A stretch of 64,000 nucleotides of DNA from Polydactylus sextarius (GCA_016801845.1 CM028919.1:1470001-1534000); one strand, 5' to 3'. Positions 45,820-57,424 are shown, counted from the stretch's first letter. Notes: generated by a model not told the origin, from the sequence alone. Made by a program: numbers and translations.

Positions 45820-48800
45820 AAGAAAGGCAGAGAGGGGGGAAAGCGTCTGTCTGCATTTGCCTGATGAGGAGAGATGGATGTTGTGTGGTAAGAGACTAGG
45901 GAAGATTCTCTGAGGAAAGTTGAATTAAAAACCTCCCCTTCACACAGTGTTGTTAAAGCTGTGTCATCAGACAAAGTCTGATACTGCAACAGATGAATCA
46001 ATCACAAAATGTCTGACTGACAGACAGGAGCCCAAATATAGTTTCTATTACAACTAATGATCACCTCACTTGATCCTATAGTTTCAGACCGTGTCCTGAA
46101 ATTATTTTTTACTTATTTAAGTATTATCATGTTTAACGTAAAAAAAAAGAAAAAAGTCTCTTAAGACATGTATTCTCTCATTAATTATATTATAATTTAG
46201 CCTGTGTTGTTGCGGTGCAAACACAGTTATTTCATACAGAAAATGTTTTTCTTTCTAAATATCTTAAAATGCAGGTGTTTAAAAAATGTAAACATTTGTT
46301 CCTGGATGGATTAGACAATGCCATTGACAGCATTGCCAGATCTGAAATTTAAAATCACAATATCAAGCAGTGCGGGCCTTTAACTCGTGCAGTGTTAAAT
46401 CAGAGCTGTGTCTGGGAGCTGTGTGCTGTGTCTGTGAGCGCACAGGGCCATGTCTGGTTCATGGAGGACATTACCATAAGTACCATTACTGTCAGAAAGC
46501 ATGAGATCTGTATCAGTGAAATATACTACTGCTGCTGCTACGGCATCTGCCTTGACTTACAACGCCCCTGCCCTAATACTGACATTTCCAGCACCAGCAC
46601 CCACCGTGCCGTTTGCTACCAGAAGTAATGTGGCAATATGTCGAATACCACGACATGGTATCAATTCAGTCACAACCAATATGAAAGAATGAAGAGGCTC
46701 AGCACTGGGATTTGGTGCCATCCTGCTTTACATGAAACCCATCTTTAATAAAATAAAAGTGTATTGTCCTTAATTCAACTGTATTCACATCCCATATTTC
46801 TGACTTTTTTTCTTGGGGCCTTTTCAAGAAATCTGGAAACATAACCTCAAATACACCCACTGCAAACACAAAGCAAATTTATAGTGTACATAATTTATAT
46901 AGTGTTTTCTGAACATAATTCCATATGACTTTAGTTCTAGCTAATAGGAACCAAATGTTAAGAGTATGGCCGGCCGAAGCATCCTTGGCAGGAGCAGCTC
47001 TCTGTTGTTTCTCTCCTCTACTCAGCACTGGCGAAGGTTGAAGGACGCAGGAGAAATACTGTGGCCAAGTCAGTGCAGACGCTGACACACTGTAGTGGAT
47101 AAAATAACACATAACAATGACAGTGTTTCCCCACATATTAAGATAACTACCTTGAAGAAACAGAATGAAAAACCCGATTGCTTTTGTTCGGGATTCACAC
47201 AGGTTATGCATGTTTGAGCGCTATCATACATGGAAAAAACATTCTCTGTTCATTCCCCAAGAGACAGGTCTCTTGATTTAGAGCAGAGGTCTGTGTAGGA
47301 CATGAAGGGTCCTTAATTTGGGCAACTGATGTGATTGTAGTGTAGAGTCAGTTAACATCAGAGTCAGTTAACATCAGAGATGCATCAGTTGTCACATGCT
47401 CACAGTAAACTCTTAGACTGGGAGAGGATCACACATGCCACCAAGACTGATGACATGGAGACATTTGGTTGTTAAGAAAGTTAAACTTTGTGTCCTCTAA
47501 TCTTAGCAACTGGCAAACAATAGGGCTGCTTATGATTCACTTATGATAGCATTTACCATCTGTGACTGCAGCTCCCGAACCAGTTGGTGGTTCTTTACCA
47601 GTCCCAGCTCTATGGCTCCAATGTCATTGTTGTGCTCCATTTGTAACATCTTATACTGCGAGGTCAGCATGCACAACAAAGACAATCATATTGTACTGTG
47701 ACATTACATGGCCGTGGCAGAAAATAACCAACATCTTTATTGTGTGAAATAATATCTGATGGCACGATTGTTTTTGTCTGGATGTAGAAATCAGCTGTGA
47801 TAATAACTTCATATTGTTGACTGCAGCAGCAGGCAGGTCAACATCTGTAATTCATGGCCCATTGCAACACTTTGATGCAAACTCTTTCACTGCAGCGTCC
47901 AGCTGACTGTAACCAAAACTACATGACGAGACACTGGACTGATGATTTGACAATTCAGTTTCCATTCCATGCCAACAGAACACGCTAGCAGGGGGAGTCA
48001 GGAGGTAGCTGAGGTCAAATGCTCCACTTGGGATCAGAATGTCGGAACTGATAAAGGTTCTTGGACAAGAAGTGAAATGCCATGGTTTCAGGTGTGTCTG
48101 CTCTGGAAATTAACATTTTTCAAAATGAGGAATGTCCAGTTGTCTTAGATTCACACAGTCACACACTCTGGGACTCCACCTGGGACTTTATCTTCCAGAC
48201 TTATAAAGGAGAACTGGGGACCTCACTGTGGACTGCATTTTTATGAGCTTTCATAAAATATAAATACATAAAGTTTATTGGTTTAAATAATTTATTTGAT
48301 ATGAGTTAAATTGTGACATGTGAGAACTTCAGCCCCCTGAAGGTGACATGATGTGACTCAATCTACTAGAATTAATTTGTCTCACTCTGTTAGAAGTAAA
48401 GAAACAGCAATTTTACCCTTGTCAGAGTCGAGGCTCTTCTCTTTGACTAATACAGACAGCAGTGTCCGGAGACACCATTAACAGACCTGTCATTAACTTA
48501 CTAGCAGAGTTAAGGACGTAGCAAGTTCTATATAAGTGTATAATCACCTGAAACCAAAAGTTGTTTTTTTTCTTTACATAGAATGAAGCTTTTTTATATG
48601 CATCAGAATCAAGTCCTCTTTCACACAAAATCTTCCATGATGGACCGACATGTTTCTACAGACAAACCAGACACTGTCTCTACAGAAGGCCCTAATCTGA
48701 AAGAGGCTGAAGCATCTTAAACATGCTCAGCATGAGATGGAGTCAAGAGGTATTTTCTTGGTTGTAATCTACAATCTCACTATTACATGCCATTAAATCC

Positions 48801-49300
48801 CACCCACTTAATCTTAAATCAGGTGATGTGACAAACTGTTAACAAAATGTGTTATTTTAACCAAAAGGAGCAATGTTCAGCTTATTGAGTCAGAACTCTC
48901 CCTTGTTCACACAGCAGGACACAGGACAGCCTGGCTGCAACACATCAACCTGAGGTGAACAAAACACAACACTTTGATGAAAGTATTTGACTTCAATCTG
49001 TATCTCTCACAGTTTTGTACTGTAGATATCGCCCAACCCTCTCGCTACATAGATGACATTTTTTTTTTTTTTTTTTGTGATAAACAGATCCAGTGCCACT
49101 TTTTAGTGCTAAATGTCAGATATTGATGTTTTATCAAAAGAAATCTGGACACAAGTCAGGCAGGAAGTCTGGCTGTGTGGTACAGGCAGAAGAAATATGA
49201 AGAATATAAGAGACATTGATCTGTACATGTCAAACAGGAGTAGTTGGATATAAAAGGTGATGGGTACACACTGCAACCTGAGTACTAGTCCCCTCAAACA
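45820..49300. other. Long spacer, no gene
   Basis: AT-rich. Contains a 16-bp tandem duplication (47344-47376), a T-run at 49061-49077, and a weak repeat-like segment at 48036-48110 (GATAAAGGTTCTTGGACAAG then AAGTGAAATGCC) similar in layout to a teleost dispersed repeat. 47560-47720 is slightly element-like. A minus-strand 110-codon frame at 46879-47211 has no domain. Confidence 0.45.
47344..47376. repeat. Tandem duplication of a 16-bp unit
   Basis: AGAGTCAGTTAACATC occurs twice head-to-tail with no mismatch, followed by a partial third AGAG. Confidence 0.9.
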
Positions 49301-49307
49301 TAAATTA

Positions 49308-49308
<1 letters not shown>

Positions 49309-49341
<33 letters not shown>
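49309..49341. repeat. (CA)n microsatellite
   Basis: About 16 uninterrupted CA units. Confidence 0.97.
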
Positions 49342-49342
<1 letters not shown>

Positions 49343-49434
49343 TTAAAACATGTTTACCTTTCAGCTTTTTCTCTTCATCATTACTTGTTTTCTTTTATAA
49401 AACTGTTCTTATCCCTGTTTTTATTCCATAATGC

Positions 49435-49490
49435 ATTGTACAGTGTCCTTGAGTAACATGGAAGGCACTTTACAAATCAAATGTATTACT
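49435..49490 (+). mobile_element. LINE/SINE 3'-tail fragment
   Basis: AGTGTCCTTGAGTAACATGG followed by AAGGCACTTTACAAATCAAA and TGTATTA resembles the conserved 3' tail of teleost L2-type LINEs and the SINEs that use their reverse transcriptase. No body is recognisable upstream. Confidence 0.42.
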
Positions 49491-49494
49491 TTGT

Positions 49495-50700
49495 AAACTT
49501 CCGGTGTTTTCAGCAGGACAGAGTGCATGTTCAGTTTGTTGACTTGTCTGTTGACTCAGTTAAAGTCATTACTGGCAACAGTCAGCAGTAGCAATAAAAG
49601 TGTGTTTTTGTCCTCCCTGCCTGGGATAATCACCCTGATAATCATTTTCATTTCGGTCACTCGGACATTTTCTCTTTTGTAGTCCTTACCCAGCAGTGGC
49701 AGGTCATAGTGGTTACTGTGCTTACTGTATAATGGTGCAAATTTAAAGCAGTTCTCTGTCTTTTGTTATGGGTTGTAGGCGGAAATAAAGAATATGCCAC
49801 TAGTTTTGCTAACGACAGCCACACCGTAGACGTGTGGCGCTGTAGGTTTTGCAGAGATACTGAACTATTTATCCAACAGCAAGGTTGTGAGGTGTGTGTT
49901 TTTTAGGATTCTTTCTGGGATTCCTCTTCTAGGATTCCTTCTGCAAAATCTACTGCAAACCGTCTTTAAAACCCTCAACATTAGAGGCTTCAGCAATGCA
50001 GAAAGGGGACTGGATTCCAGCCAGAACTTCAACACTGATGGACTCACCCATTAGCGACTACTGAAGGTCAGCATCTGACATTATAAAATTTAATTGTGTC
50101 TTCGAGCACCCAAGTAATTATGCCACTTAAGTGAAAATGATCCCAAGTGTACAAGTCAAGAAAGTTCAGCGTTATTTTGATTGTGTTGACCAATCCCTGA
50201 TATAGTCCTAACTGCATTGCATAATGATCCCCTTAAATGGAGCTTTGAACTTCATTCATCATGAAGGCTCTTTGTACTGTCATCTCTGAATTACACAATA
50301 CCAGCTTCCACCTAGCAGCAGCATTAGCTTCCGTTTCTTGGGCTTCATAGCAGTCCTTTAGTTTACTGTCAGCTCAAGACCGTGCGGTCAGATTGTGGAG
50401 GCTGCTAAAGACATCGGTGGACAAATCAGATAGGTAAACATAGATTGTTAAAGACAGTTTGACACAGATAGGTGATAAGTGAGGATTTGAGTCACTTTCC
50501 ATTTGTAAATGTGAGAATGTTCCTTGAGATTTGTTTCTTGAGACCATATGGAAACTCACTTGACTTGTGTTTATTCATCAGTAATGTGAAACCTGAAAAA
50601 CATACAGCTTCATTAACAGTTTTTAAAGAATACTTAAGTTGAAAAATGATACATCCAATATGGGAAAATCAATATAAGCTGCATATATGTGTTGAATACA
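49495..50700. other. Spacer, no gene
   Basis: Nothing recognised. 49900-49950 contains near-duplicate AGGATTCTTTCTGGGATTCC / AGGATTCCTTCTG words. Confidence 0.5.
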
Positions 50701-50708
50701 AAAACAGG

Positions 50709-50747
50709 GTCAGGACATGGTTATCATAGCTTAGCATAAAGACTGGA
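50709..50747 (+). repeat. Copy B of the 39-bp dispersed repeat segment
   Basis: Partner of 6426-6464; the strongest shared stretch is TAGCTTAGCATAAAGACTGG with two differences. Lies about 40 bases before a LINE fragment, and the following AAGGGGAAACAGTTAGC extends the match to the teleost repeat consensus. Confidence 0.5.
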
Positions 50748-50784
50748 ACCAAGGGGAAACAGTTAGCTTTGATTAGAGGTCAAA

Positions 50785-51015
50785 AAGAAGGTCAAGAGTT
50801 TCCTCCTGAGATACTCCTAGGCTAGATGAGAGCTATAATCTTCTCTGGGTGTTCTGGGACTGCCTTAAGGTTTCCTACAAGTTGAATGGAAAACGTGGAA
50901 CCCAGGAGGCATCATGATCAGCTGTCTAAACCATCTCATTTGGCTTATTTTCATGTGGAGAAGTGAGAGGGATCTATATCAAGTTCCCTCTGGATGAACA
51001 AGATCCTCTTACAGT
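50785..51015 (-). mobile_element. LINE ORF2 C-terminal fragment
   Basis: The plus strand carries AACCCAGGAGGCATCATGAT then CAGCTGTCTAAACCATCTCA and AAGTTCCCTCTGGATGAAC, which align in order with the segment whose reverse complement encodes the LRWxGHLIRMPPGRLP-like C-terminal end of a teleost LINE. It overlaps in content with 36120-36240, so the two are independent insertions of one family. Broken in all frames. Confidence 0.55.
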
Positions 51016-51019
51016 GTTT

Positions 51020-52275
51020 TCTGACACAGTCCTCATTTGCACAATTCTGGCCAGTGGGCTATTTTTGGAGAGTTTCACAAATCCAAAAATATTCAACTGC
51101 TTAACAGCCAAAAGGAGTCCTCCTTCTGAAAGCCTGCTGTACTAACAGAACCACAACCACCAACTGTAAACCAGTAACAGATCCCTATGTTCAGAACTTA
51201 GTATCCTGGTAGTCCTACTTCTTCTCTGACTTTTCTCCAAGCCCTCTGCTTTTTTGCTCTGTTTCTATGACGTACAGAACTTGTATCGCACAACTTCAGG
51301 TTTTCACAGACAGCCATGATAAACTACTCCTCTATTTCTGATTTATAGTTTCATCAGTTTAAATCCACTGCAACAAGTGACACAGCAGTGATACAGCAGA
51401 GAGTGACATTTTTGCTCAAGCTGAATATTTTCAAATGCGTTTACAGAAATGTTTGTGTCAACTGGCACAAATGTATCTTTGATGTCTTTGCATTGACTTT
51501 GTATGTAATCCAATGCAATGTGCAGAAAATTAATTATTATATTGACTTCAGTTAAATAATTTTGGATGCCACATGATATATAGTGAATAGAAAGCAAAGA
51601 AGAGAGGAGATATAAATAATATTTTAAAAGGTATATGTGGATATGAGGTAGTGATGTGGATATGTGATAAGCAGAACTAGGGAACCTTAATACCAACCCA
51701 ACAACAGCCATGCAGAACTGGATTTTTGGATTGTCTGTCAGTCCTGGTCACTGATGACTATTTTGAAAGTTGTTTTTAAGCTTTTCTCTAAATACATAAC
51801 TACAAGGAAAAATTGTGATAAAGTCATCATGATCCATGGATAAGTACAGTTGGTGTTTGAGGGGATGGATAAGAGTTGGAAGTTAGCTGAGGGGAGACGA
51901 AAGGAGGAGATTACTGTAGTGGAGGTATTCTGGAAATAGGTGGGATTGAGTAGAAGTAGATAAATAGACATGACATAGGTAGGTGAAACAGGTTGACAGG
52001 CCTGAGGTGGAATAGGTGGAAACAGTTGGTGAAGATAGGCAGAGATAAGAAGGGAAAGGTGCAGGTATGCAGAGATAAAGTGGATGCAGATGTGAAGGGG
52101 AATGGGCTGTGATGAATGAGAGGGTGAGTATATTGAGTGTGAGGTAGAGTGACAGGGATGGGAGACAGAGTGAGAGACCTTCACAAGAAGAGAGAGAGAA
52201 GTCCAGTCACAGCCAGCCCCTAATAACCCTCTCTCCATAACCCAACTCTGCCCTTCCATGTTAACATACTGTGAA
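51020..52275. other. Spacer with G/A-rich degenerate repeat
   Basis: 51900-52200 is purine-rich with recurring GATAGGTGG, GGTAGGTGAA, GGAATAGGTGG and GCAGAGATAA words (period near 10-20). This explains the 186-codon minus-strand open frame (51738-52298, Ser/His/Tyr-rich), which I do not call as a gene. Confidence 0.5.
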
Positions 52276-52279
52276 CTGA

Positions 52280-52560
52280 GCACAAGTGACAAAATCAATC
52301 CATCACGGCCGCCCGCCGACCGGCACAGAAAGGGACAGAGGAGCTAACAGAAATTGATGACATCCCCGCTTGAATTTTACACCGTTTCGGCCACAGCGGC
52401 GATTGAAACAGACAGAGATTTATAGTCCAGCCGGGGACCGCGGCTATCCTTGATTGCCTCTTTTTTTTTCCTTTTCCTCCTTTCTCTACCACAAAGCCCC
52501 CTTTTTGCATATTTATTCCCAAGCTCATCAAGAGTGAGCGGACATATCACAGTGACAATC
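52280..52560. promoter_or_regulatory. Strong candidate conserved non-coding element
   Basis: CpG-bearing and motif-rich: CCATCACGGCCGCCCGCCGA, GAAATTGATGACATCCCCG (PBX/MEIS-like TTGATGACA), GAATTTTACACCGTTTCGGC, GCGGCGATTGAAACAG, GAGATTTATAGTCCAGCC, CGCGGCTATCCTTGATTGCC, then a T/C tract and TTTTTGCATATTTATTCCC. CpG retention in an AT-rich neighbourhood and absence of any open frame point to a regulatory element under constraint. Confidence 0.5.
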
Positions 52561-52564
52561 TTAT

Positions 52565-53395
52565 TTCACCTTTTGGGGGAGGGTGGGGAGGTGGTGTAGG
52601 GTGGGAGGTTACATCCTACACTGGATGAAAGCAGCACTACTGTCTGTCTGTCTGCTTTCACTGCACACTTACACTTGGCTCTGATGATATTCTCCAAATC
52701 TGACAGTAAAGATGAGATGAAAAGTGATTTCATGACATGGAGCTGATTTCATGTTCATGCCAGGTCTGACAAGAGGGTGTGAGCTGCTCACGGGTCACTC
52801 CCCATCTCTTTATACTGCTTATATGCCTTTGTAGATGAACTGTGTCCAGCCTGACCATTTTCATATCATGTTTTATAGGAGCGATATGAGAAGCTGCTGA
52901 AAGATATTTCTTCTCTTTGCTATTTTAAAGAACAACAGAATAATTGTGTCCGAAATTACAGAAACAATTACTGATGAAAGCTCACAATAATGAATTTGTT
53001 TGGTTGTTCTCTTATATTAATGTGTCTGGATTCCTCAAACTTGTGATCTGTTACAGACGTGACACCAGGTTAAGCTTTTTAACATCACTATCACAACTTT
53101 TATGGTGAAACATGTTCAAACATGGTCAGTGTTCAGCACATGTAGGAAAAAAAAAAGTAATGTGTGAAGTAGATAAACTGTCGTAGTGAGATGTTGTGAG
53201 TGAGGGTTTTTAACCAGTCTTCATGCTCACTGTTAAATTTAGAAGTAATTCAGGACAGCATCTGCTTTCAGCTGTTTGAGATCTGTCTGTATTTGTGTGC
53301 TGCAAGAGGCAAAATGATGTATATTGCTCTTTATTGTGTTTGCAAACTGTTTTGTGCTATTGTAGAGTTCTGTACATAATTTCGTCTATCTGTCT
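52565..53395. other. Spacer, no gene
   Basis: 52570-52615 is a G-rich GGTGGGG patch; the rest is AT-rich. Confidence 0.55.
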
Positions 53396-53399
53396 GTGA

Positions 53400-53720
53400 G
53401 TGACTTTGTTGTCGGCAGCTGTCGTCTCGACGAGGGTGCCTGGGCACGGGTGGGGCGGTTGGGGGGGGGTTGTCAGGGTGGGGGTGACTCCCCTCGCTCA
53501 GTCATGCTTTGAAGGTTTTACGAGTACTTATGGAAAATATAAATTTCACGGACAGCGCGGTGCTGCAACCAAACGGCGCTTGACGACGGTGTCGGTGAAA
53601 CGGCCGCAGCAGTTAGCCTGACAGCAAATTGATTAGAATAATTCAAATGTGATGAATAACTTTCATCATGTAACCACATAGTCCGGTGAGTGCGCCATTC
53701 GTTAGGGCCGCTAGGGTTTA
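53400..53720. promoter_or_regulatory. Strong candidate conserved non-coding element with HOX13-type site
   Basis: Contains CAGCTGTCGTCTCGACGAGG, a G-rich spacer, then TCAGTCATGCTTTGAAGG, TTTTACGAG (53517-53525; reverse complement CTCGTAAAA, the preferred site of posterior HOX13 proteins), GGAAAATATAAATTTCACGG, CAAATTGATTAGAATAATTC and CTTTCATCATGTAACC. Rich in CpG (CGGACAGCGCGG, GGCGCTTGACGACGGTGTCG). Confidence 0.48.
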
Positions 53721-53724
53721 TGAT

Positions 53725-55440
53725 AGGACTGTGCACTGGAGAGAGACAACATATCAGGGATGTGCATTACACCAAACATCTTTGTGGCAAATGGAAATGG
53801 CTCCACACACTGTGTGACAACTGTCATGAAAAACTAGAGCCTGTCAGACTTTCTACTTTTCTCTCTACAATTTGTGTCTTGACGTGACAGTGAATGGGAC
53901 CGAGATCCAGGCTGCTTAACTGTGAGTATGGAAATGTAAGATTATGACTGCACCATGATCATTATCACACATATGTTCGAGACATGACAAGACAAGAAGG
54001 TCAAAGGTTAAATATATAGAGACGATTCTAGTCTTAAATGTTTCAGTGACCTGCATTTATCTCACATCGCCACCGTTTACAGAATTACTCCAATTATTCA
54101 AGATTTCATTTAAGATTTCAAGGTGTAGAATGTCAGTGTGGTTTGTTCAATTTTCATTGAGAAGGTTCATGTGGAGAGGTCCACAAACTATCATGAAAAC
54201 TGTTTTGGAGAGCTGGCATTCCAAAAACATGGCATTCCTGTCGCAGAATGTGCCATCATCACGCAACATGGGAATGTGTGGAATCATTAAAGGAATTCCT
54301 AATTTGTAAATGTGAATGATACGGATTGATTGGGCCATTTGGAAGCGGTTCTGGATGGGAACCGGTTTTCGATTACCCCCAGTCTCAGAGTCTCAGAGAT
54401 GAACAAAAGCCTTCAGTCTGTTAAATTTTACCTGATATATTACACGTTACAAAAATTACAAATTCCAACATGGGTGGTTGTATTCATTAGAAAGACACCT
54501 TCAAATCTTTACGGTCAGATGAGACCAGCCAGTGAGTACTGGTGAGTAGTGGCCCAATTCAGGCACTGCTTATTAACATTTAATCAGATATTTTATAGCG
54601 AGTGTGAGGGAAGTTGGACCACTTTGAATCACATCAAAGGACATAAATCCGACAGTGGCAGGTGTTGCCTTGAGTTCGTCTGATAAATTGTTGAACATTG
54701 TTCCACCAGAACACCAGAACAGAGCAGCCAAAGTGCAGAAGAACATGAATAATTCCACTGTTCCAGCTCTGGCCGCAAACTCCATGTCTCCGAAAAGCAG
54801 AGAAAAGTGCTTTATACAAATCCCTCAGTGATGTTATTGAAGGCTACCGTGGCTTCACTAAAGACTCCACATCGACATGTGCTCCTGTTTGTCTGTGAGT
54901 TGTTATCACTGTGGCTCAAGAGCTGCATTTTCAGTAACTTTTAAAGTAATAATCAGTGACATTTTCATATGAATAAATGTCACTGTTGCTGCGTTTCTGT
55001 CCCTGATTGTTATAACGCAGCAGGGAGTCAACCTATAGCCAGTTCATGAAAGCTTTTACTTCAGTAAATGGCGTAAAAGCCGCTGTGCGCAGTGTCATTG
55101 CAGAAAAAGAAAAAGAAAAAAAAAGTAAGGAAACCTCAATTGCGCAGTGATGTGTTTTAATGTTTACCTGGAATAAGAGGAAAAAAAGTTAGCAGACTGG
55201 GGTTTATAGCTAAATTAGCATTTTTTTTTTGAAAACATTAAATTTAGCACAATTTCGGTTGTAAGTCGATTAAATTAATCAGTGTGTATTTAACATCCAC
55301 CAAACACTGTTTTCACACATAAATGTCTCATTTTTAAAGTTACATAGCTGCAGAAGGTAAAACTCGAAACAATATTTGACTAAGATGCAAAAAGGGAAGT
55401 ACGGACAATGAGGTAACATTTCGTTTTTAATTTCTGTCTT
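53725..55440. other. Spacer, no gene
   Basis: AT-rich with A-runs near 55113-55125 and a T-run near 55222-55231. Nothing recognised. Confidence 0.5.
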
Positions 55441-55735
55441 TTTAATCGTCTTGTGAAGCGAAACAAAGTGGGGGGAGAGATCGGGGGTCCAGACCCTCTG
55501 GTTCAGGGTAAAGTTTATGGACTGAACGTTGCTTGTGAGGGCTTTTGTGTGCGTGTGTCCTTGATCTGCACATGGAGTCACACCTCCTTTCACAATGCCA
55601 CTCAAACGTCACACGCATCTGCATCTTGTGCAGTTTTGTTGCCGCCGCATCTCGTGCCACTATTGGTTGTTGCCAAGCAACCTGTGTGTCTTACAGACTA
55701 TTTCCCATGATGAATTAGCTAGACTGTTACTATGC
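55440..55735. promoter_or_regulatory. Candidate regulatory segment with RFX X-box
   Basis: At 55669-55681 lies GTTGCCAAGCAAC, a near-perfect inverted repeat of GTTGCY half-sites with a one-base spacer, the classic RFX-family X-box type. The surrounding 55600-55660 is CpG-bearing (TTGCCGCCGCATCTCGTGCC). Two further CpG-containing stretches precede it. Confidence 0.45.
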
Positions 55736-55815
55736 CAACAGAATTTGTTACTTAATTAAACTGATTCGGATCGCAATCGGCTGGACAGGGAGAGAGAGAG
55801 AGGAAGAGAGGCCAT

Positions 55816-55873
<58 letters not shown>
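55816..55873. repeat. (CA)n microsatellite, long
   Basis: About 28 uninterrupted CA units, the longest pure dinucleotide run in the window. GA-rich flank on the left. Confidence 0.98.
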
Positions 55874-55875
<2 letters not shown>

Positions 55876-56079
55876 TGCACAGTAGTGTGTAAGTGAGATG
55901 AGGCAGGAGAATCCACAGAGGACTGAATGTTATTAGATGGGCTGAGATATTGAAATGGTCAGGCTTTGTAGAGGAGGGCAACAAAGGAAGAGAGGAAGGA
56001 AAAAGAAAATACAAAAAAAAAAAAAAGAAGACTTAAATTGGAAAAAGAAAAACAGCAACCATTTGAAATTAACAACACC

Positions 56080-56660
56080 TTCAAAGGTGATGCATTTTGT
56101 TCTCTGTGCTTTTAAGACAAATGAATTTTCCTCGACAATAAATTTGTTTTGATTTCGCGGAATGAGCTGCTGCTGTCGGCGTCCGGAGTTTCAACATTAG
56201 AAATCAAGGCCTTTTGCCGTTATGACGGAGGGAGAAAGGTCAGACGTGACAAATAATTTCAGGATCCACTGTCAGAACTGAGCTGATACTCCCCCCCCCT
56301 TCACTGCACTGCTGCAGCTGAAACCGTCTGGGCAATTGTATTGTGTAGCATAGCATACGCTGCCACCGGGCTTTGACCGCTAAGCGAGGAAAAGAAAGAA
56401 TGGCAGAACAATTTGGCCAACGGAGCAAGACCAAACGGAGGGGAGCGGCGAGCATGTAATCTCCTAATTTGGAGCATCACGGCGTTGGATTCCCCGCCTG
56501 CTCGCTGCGTTCTCTTGGCCTTACCTATAGGCATGCTCTTATTACCATAACTTCCTGACAAAACCATTTTGTCCTGCCTGATTGGGCCTATTTGCATCAG
56601 ACACCTCTTCTGCATATAGATTGATGGGTTTAATCAGCGAATCAGGGAGAGCGCTCACAC
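56080..56660. promoter_or_regulatory. Longest candidate conserved non-coding element in the window
   Basis: About 580 bases of complex sequence with little simple repeat: CGACAATAAATTTG, TTTTGATTTCGCGGAATG, AACATTAGAAATCAAGGCC, TTGCCGTTATGACGGAGG, TGACAAATAATTTCAGG, GGGCAATTGTATTGTGTAGC, GGGCTTTGACCGCTAAGCG, AACAATTTGGCCAACGG, CTCCTAATTTGGAGCATCAC, TCTTATTACCATAACTTCC, TATTTGCATCAGACACC (octamer-like) and GGGTTTAATCAGCGAATC. CpG persists throughout. Open frames on both strands are short and unrelated to the motif pattern, so a regulatory element or a deeply conserved non-coding RNA exon is favoured over protein coding. Confidence 0.52.
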
Positions 56661-56664
56661 ATCA

Positions 56665-57390
56665 ATCACTGTCACACCGCTCTGTCTTGCTTTCAGTGGC
56701 AGTAGCCATTTTTTTTTTTTTTTGGTCACTCTCTGGTTCTTTCTCTCATCCAGCCCTCCTGATGTTCCACTCACATTCATCAGGGAACACCACAGAGCCA
56801 CGGAGACTGAAATAAGGGACTCCTCTGTATTTTTTTTCTCTCTCTCCCTCCCATTTGTTACTCCAGTGTGACTTTACTGTGAGCACTGATGCTGCTTCTG
56901 TCTGAAACAGACAAAGGAAAGTCTTGGTCAGACCACTGCACTCCTACAGCACAGTTCTTTATCCACATACACACATGTTGTGTAGGTCATGTGACGTTTG
57001 TTTTCTATTTCAGGGACACCTGATCTGTTTGTAGGAGAAACTGTATTACTATCAAACCATGATGACAAAACACATTGCATGATATGAACAAAAATGTGAC
57101 ATGGACCTGCATAAGAAGCATTCAGGGATCATCGTATTCAAATGATCCACTGAATTAGTTTTTTTTTTTTTTTTTTTTTCTGAAATTGACCTTTATCCAT
57201 TAACCTCCTGGAGCACGACCCTCTGTCAAGACTCTCAGGACCTGCAGTTTATTTTGTGTTTGGTTTGTGTCAAAAATAATAAAGAATTATAGAATCTCAG
57301 CTTCCAGAAGCTTCTAATGTGAAACATATGTGCAGGAAATCTTTGTCTGAAGCTCAGTACAACTCTGTAGAAACACAACAGGTTGAGAAG
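56665..57390. other. Spacer with T-runs
   Basis: T-runs at 56709-56722 and 57160-57179. Nothing else recognised. Confidence 0.55.
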
Positions 57391-57393
57391 TTT

Positions 57394-57420
57394 GGTGCAT
57401 GGGGCACGGATCCATGCACC
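57394..57420. repeat. Perfect 9-bp inverted repeat (hairpin)
   Basis: GGTGCATGG (57394-57402) and CCATGCACC (57412-57420) are exact reverse complements around a 9-base loop. Possibly chance or a remnant of a transposon terminus; no U-tract follows. Confidence 0.8.
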
Positions 57421-57424
57421 AAGC

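Noticed and set aside
51738..52298. 186-codon open frame on the minus strand, Ser/His/Tyr-rich
   Set aside because: Explained by a degenerate G/A-rich repeat whose complement lacks stops.
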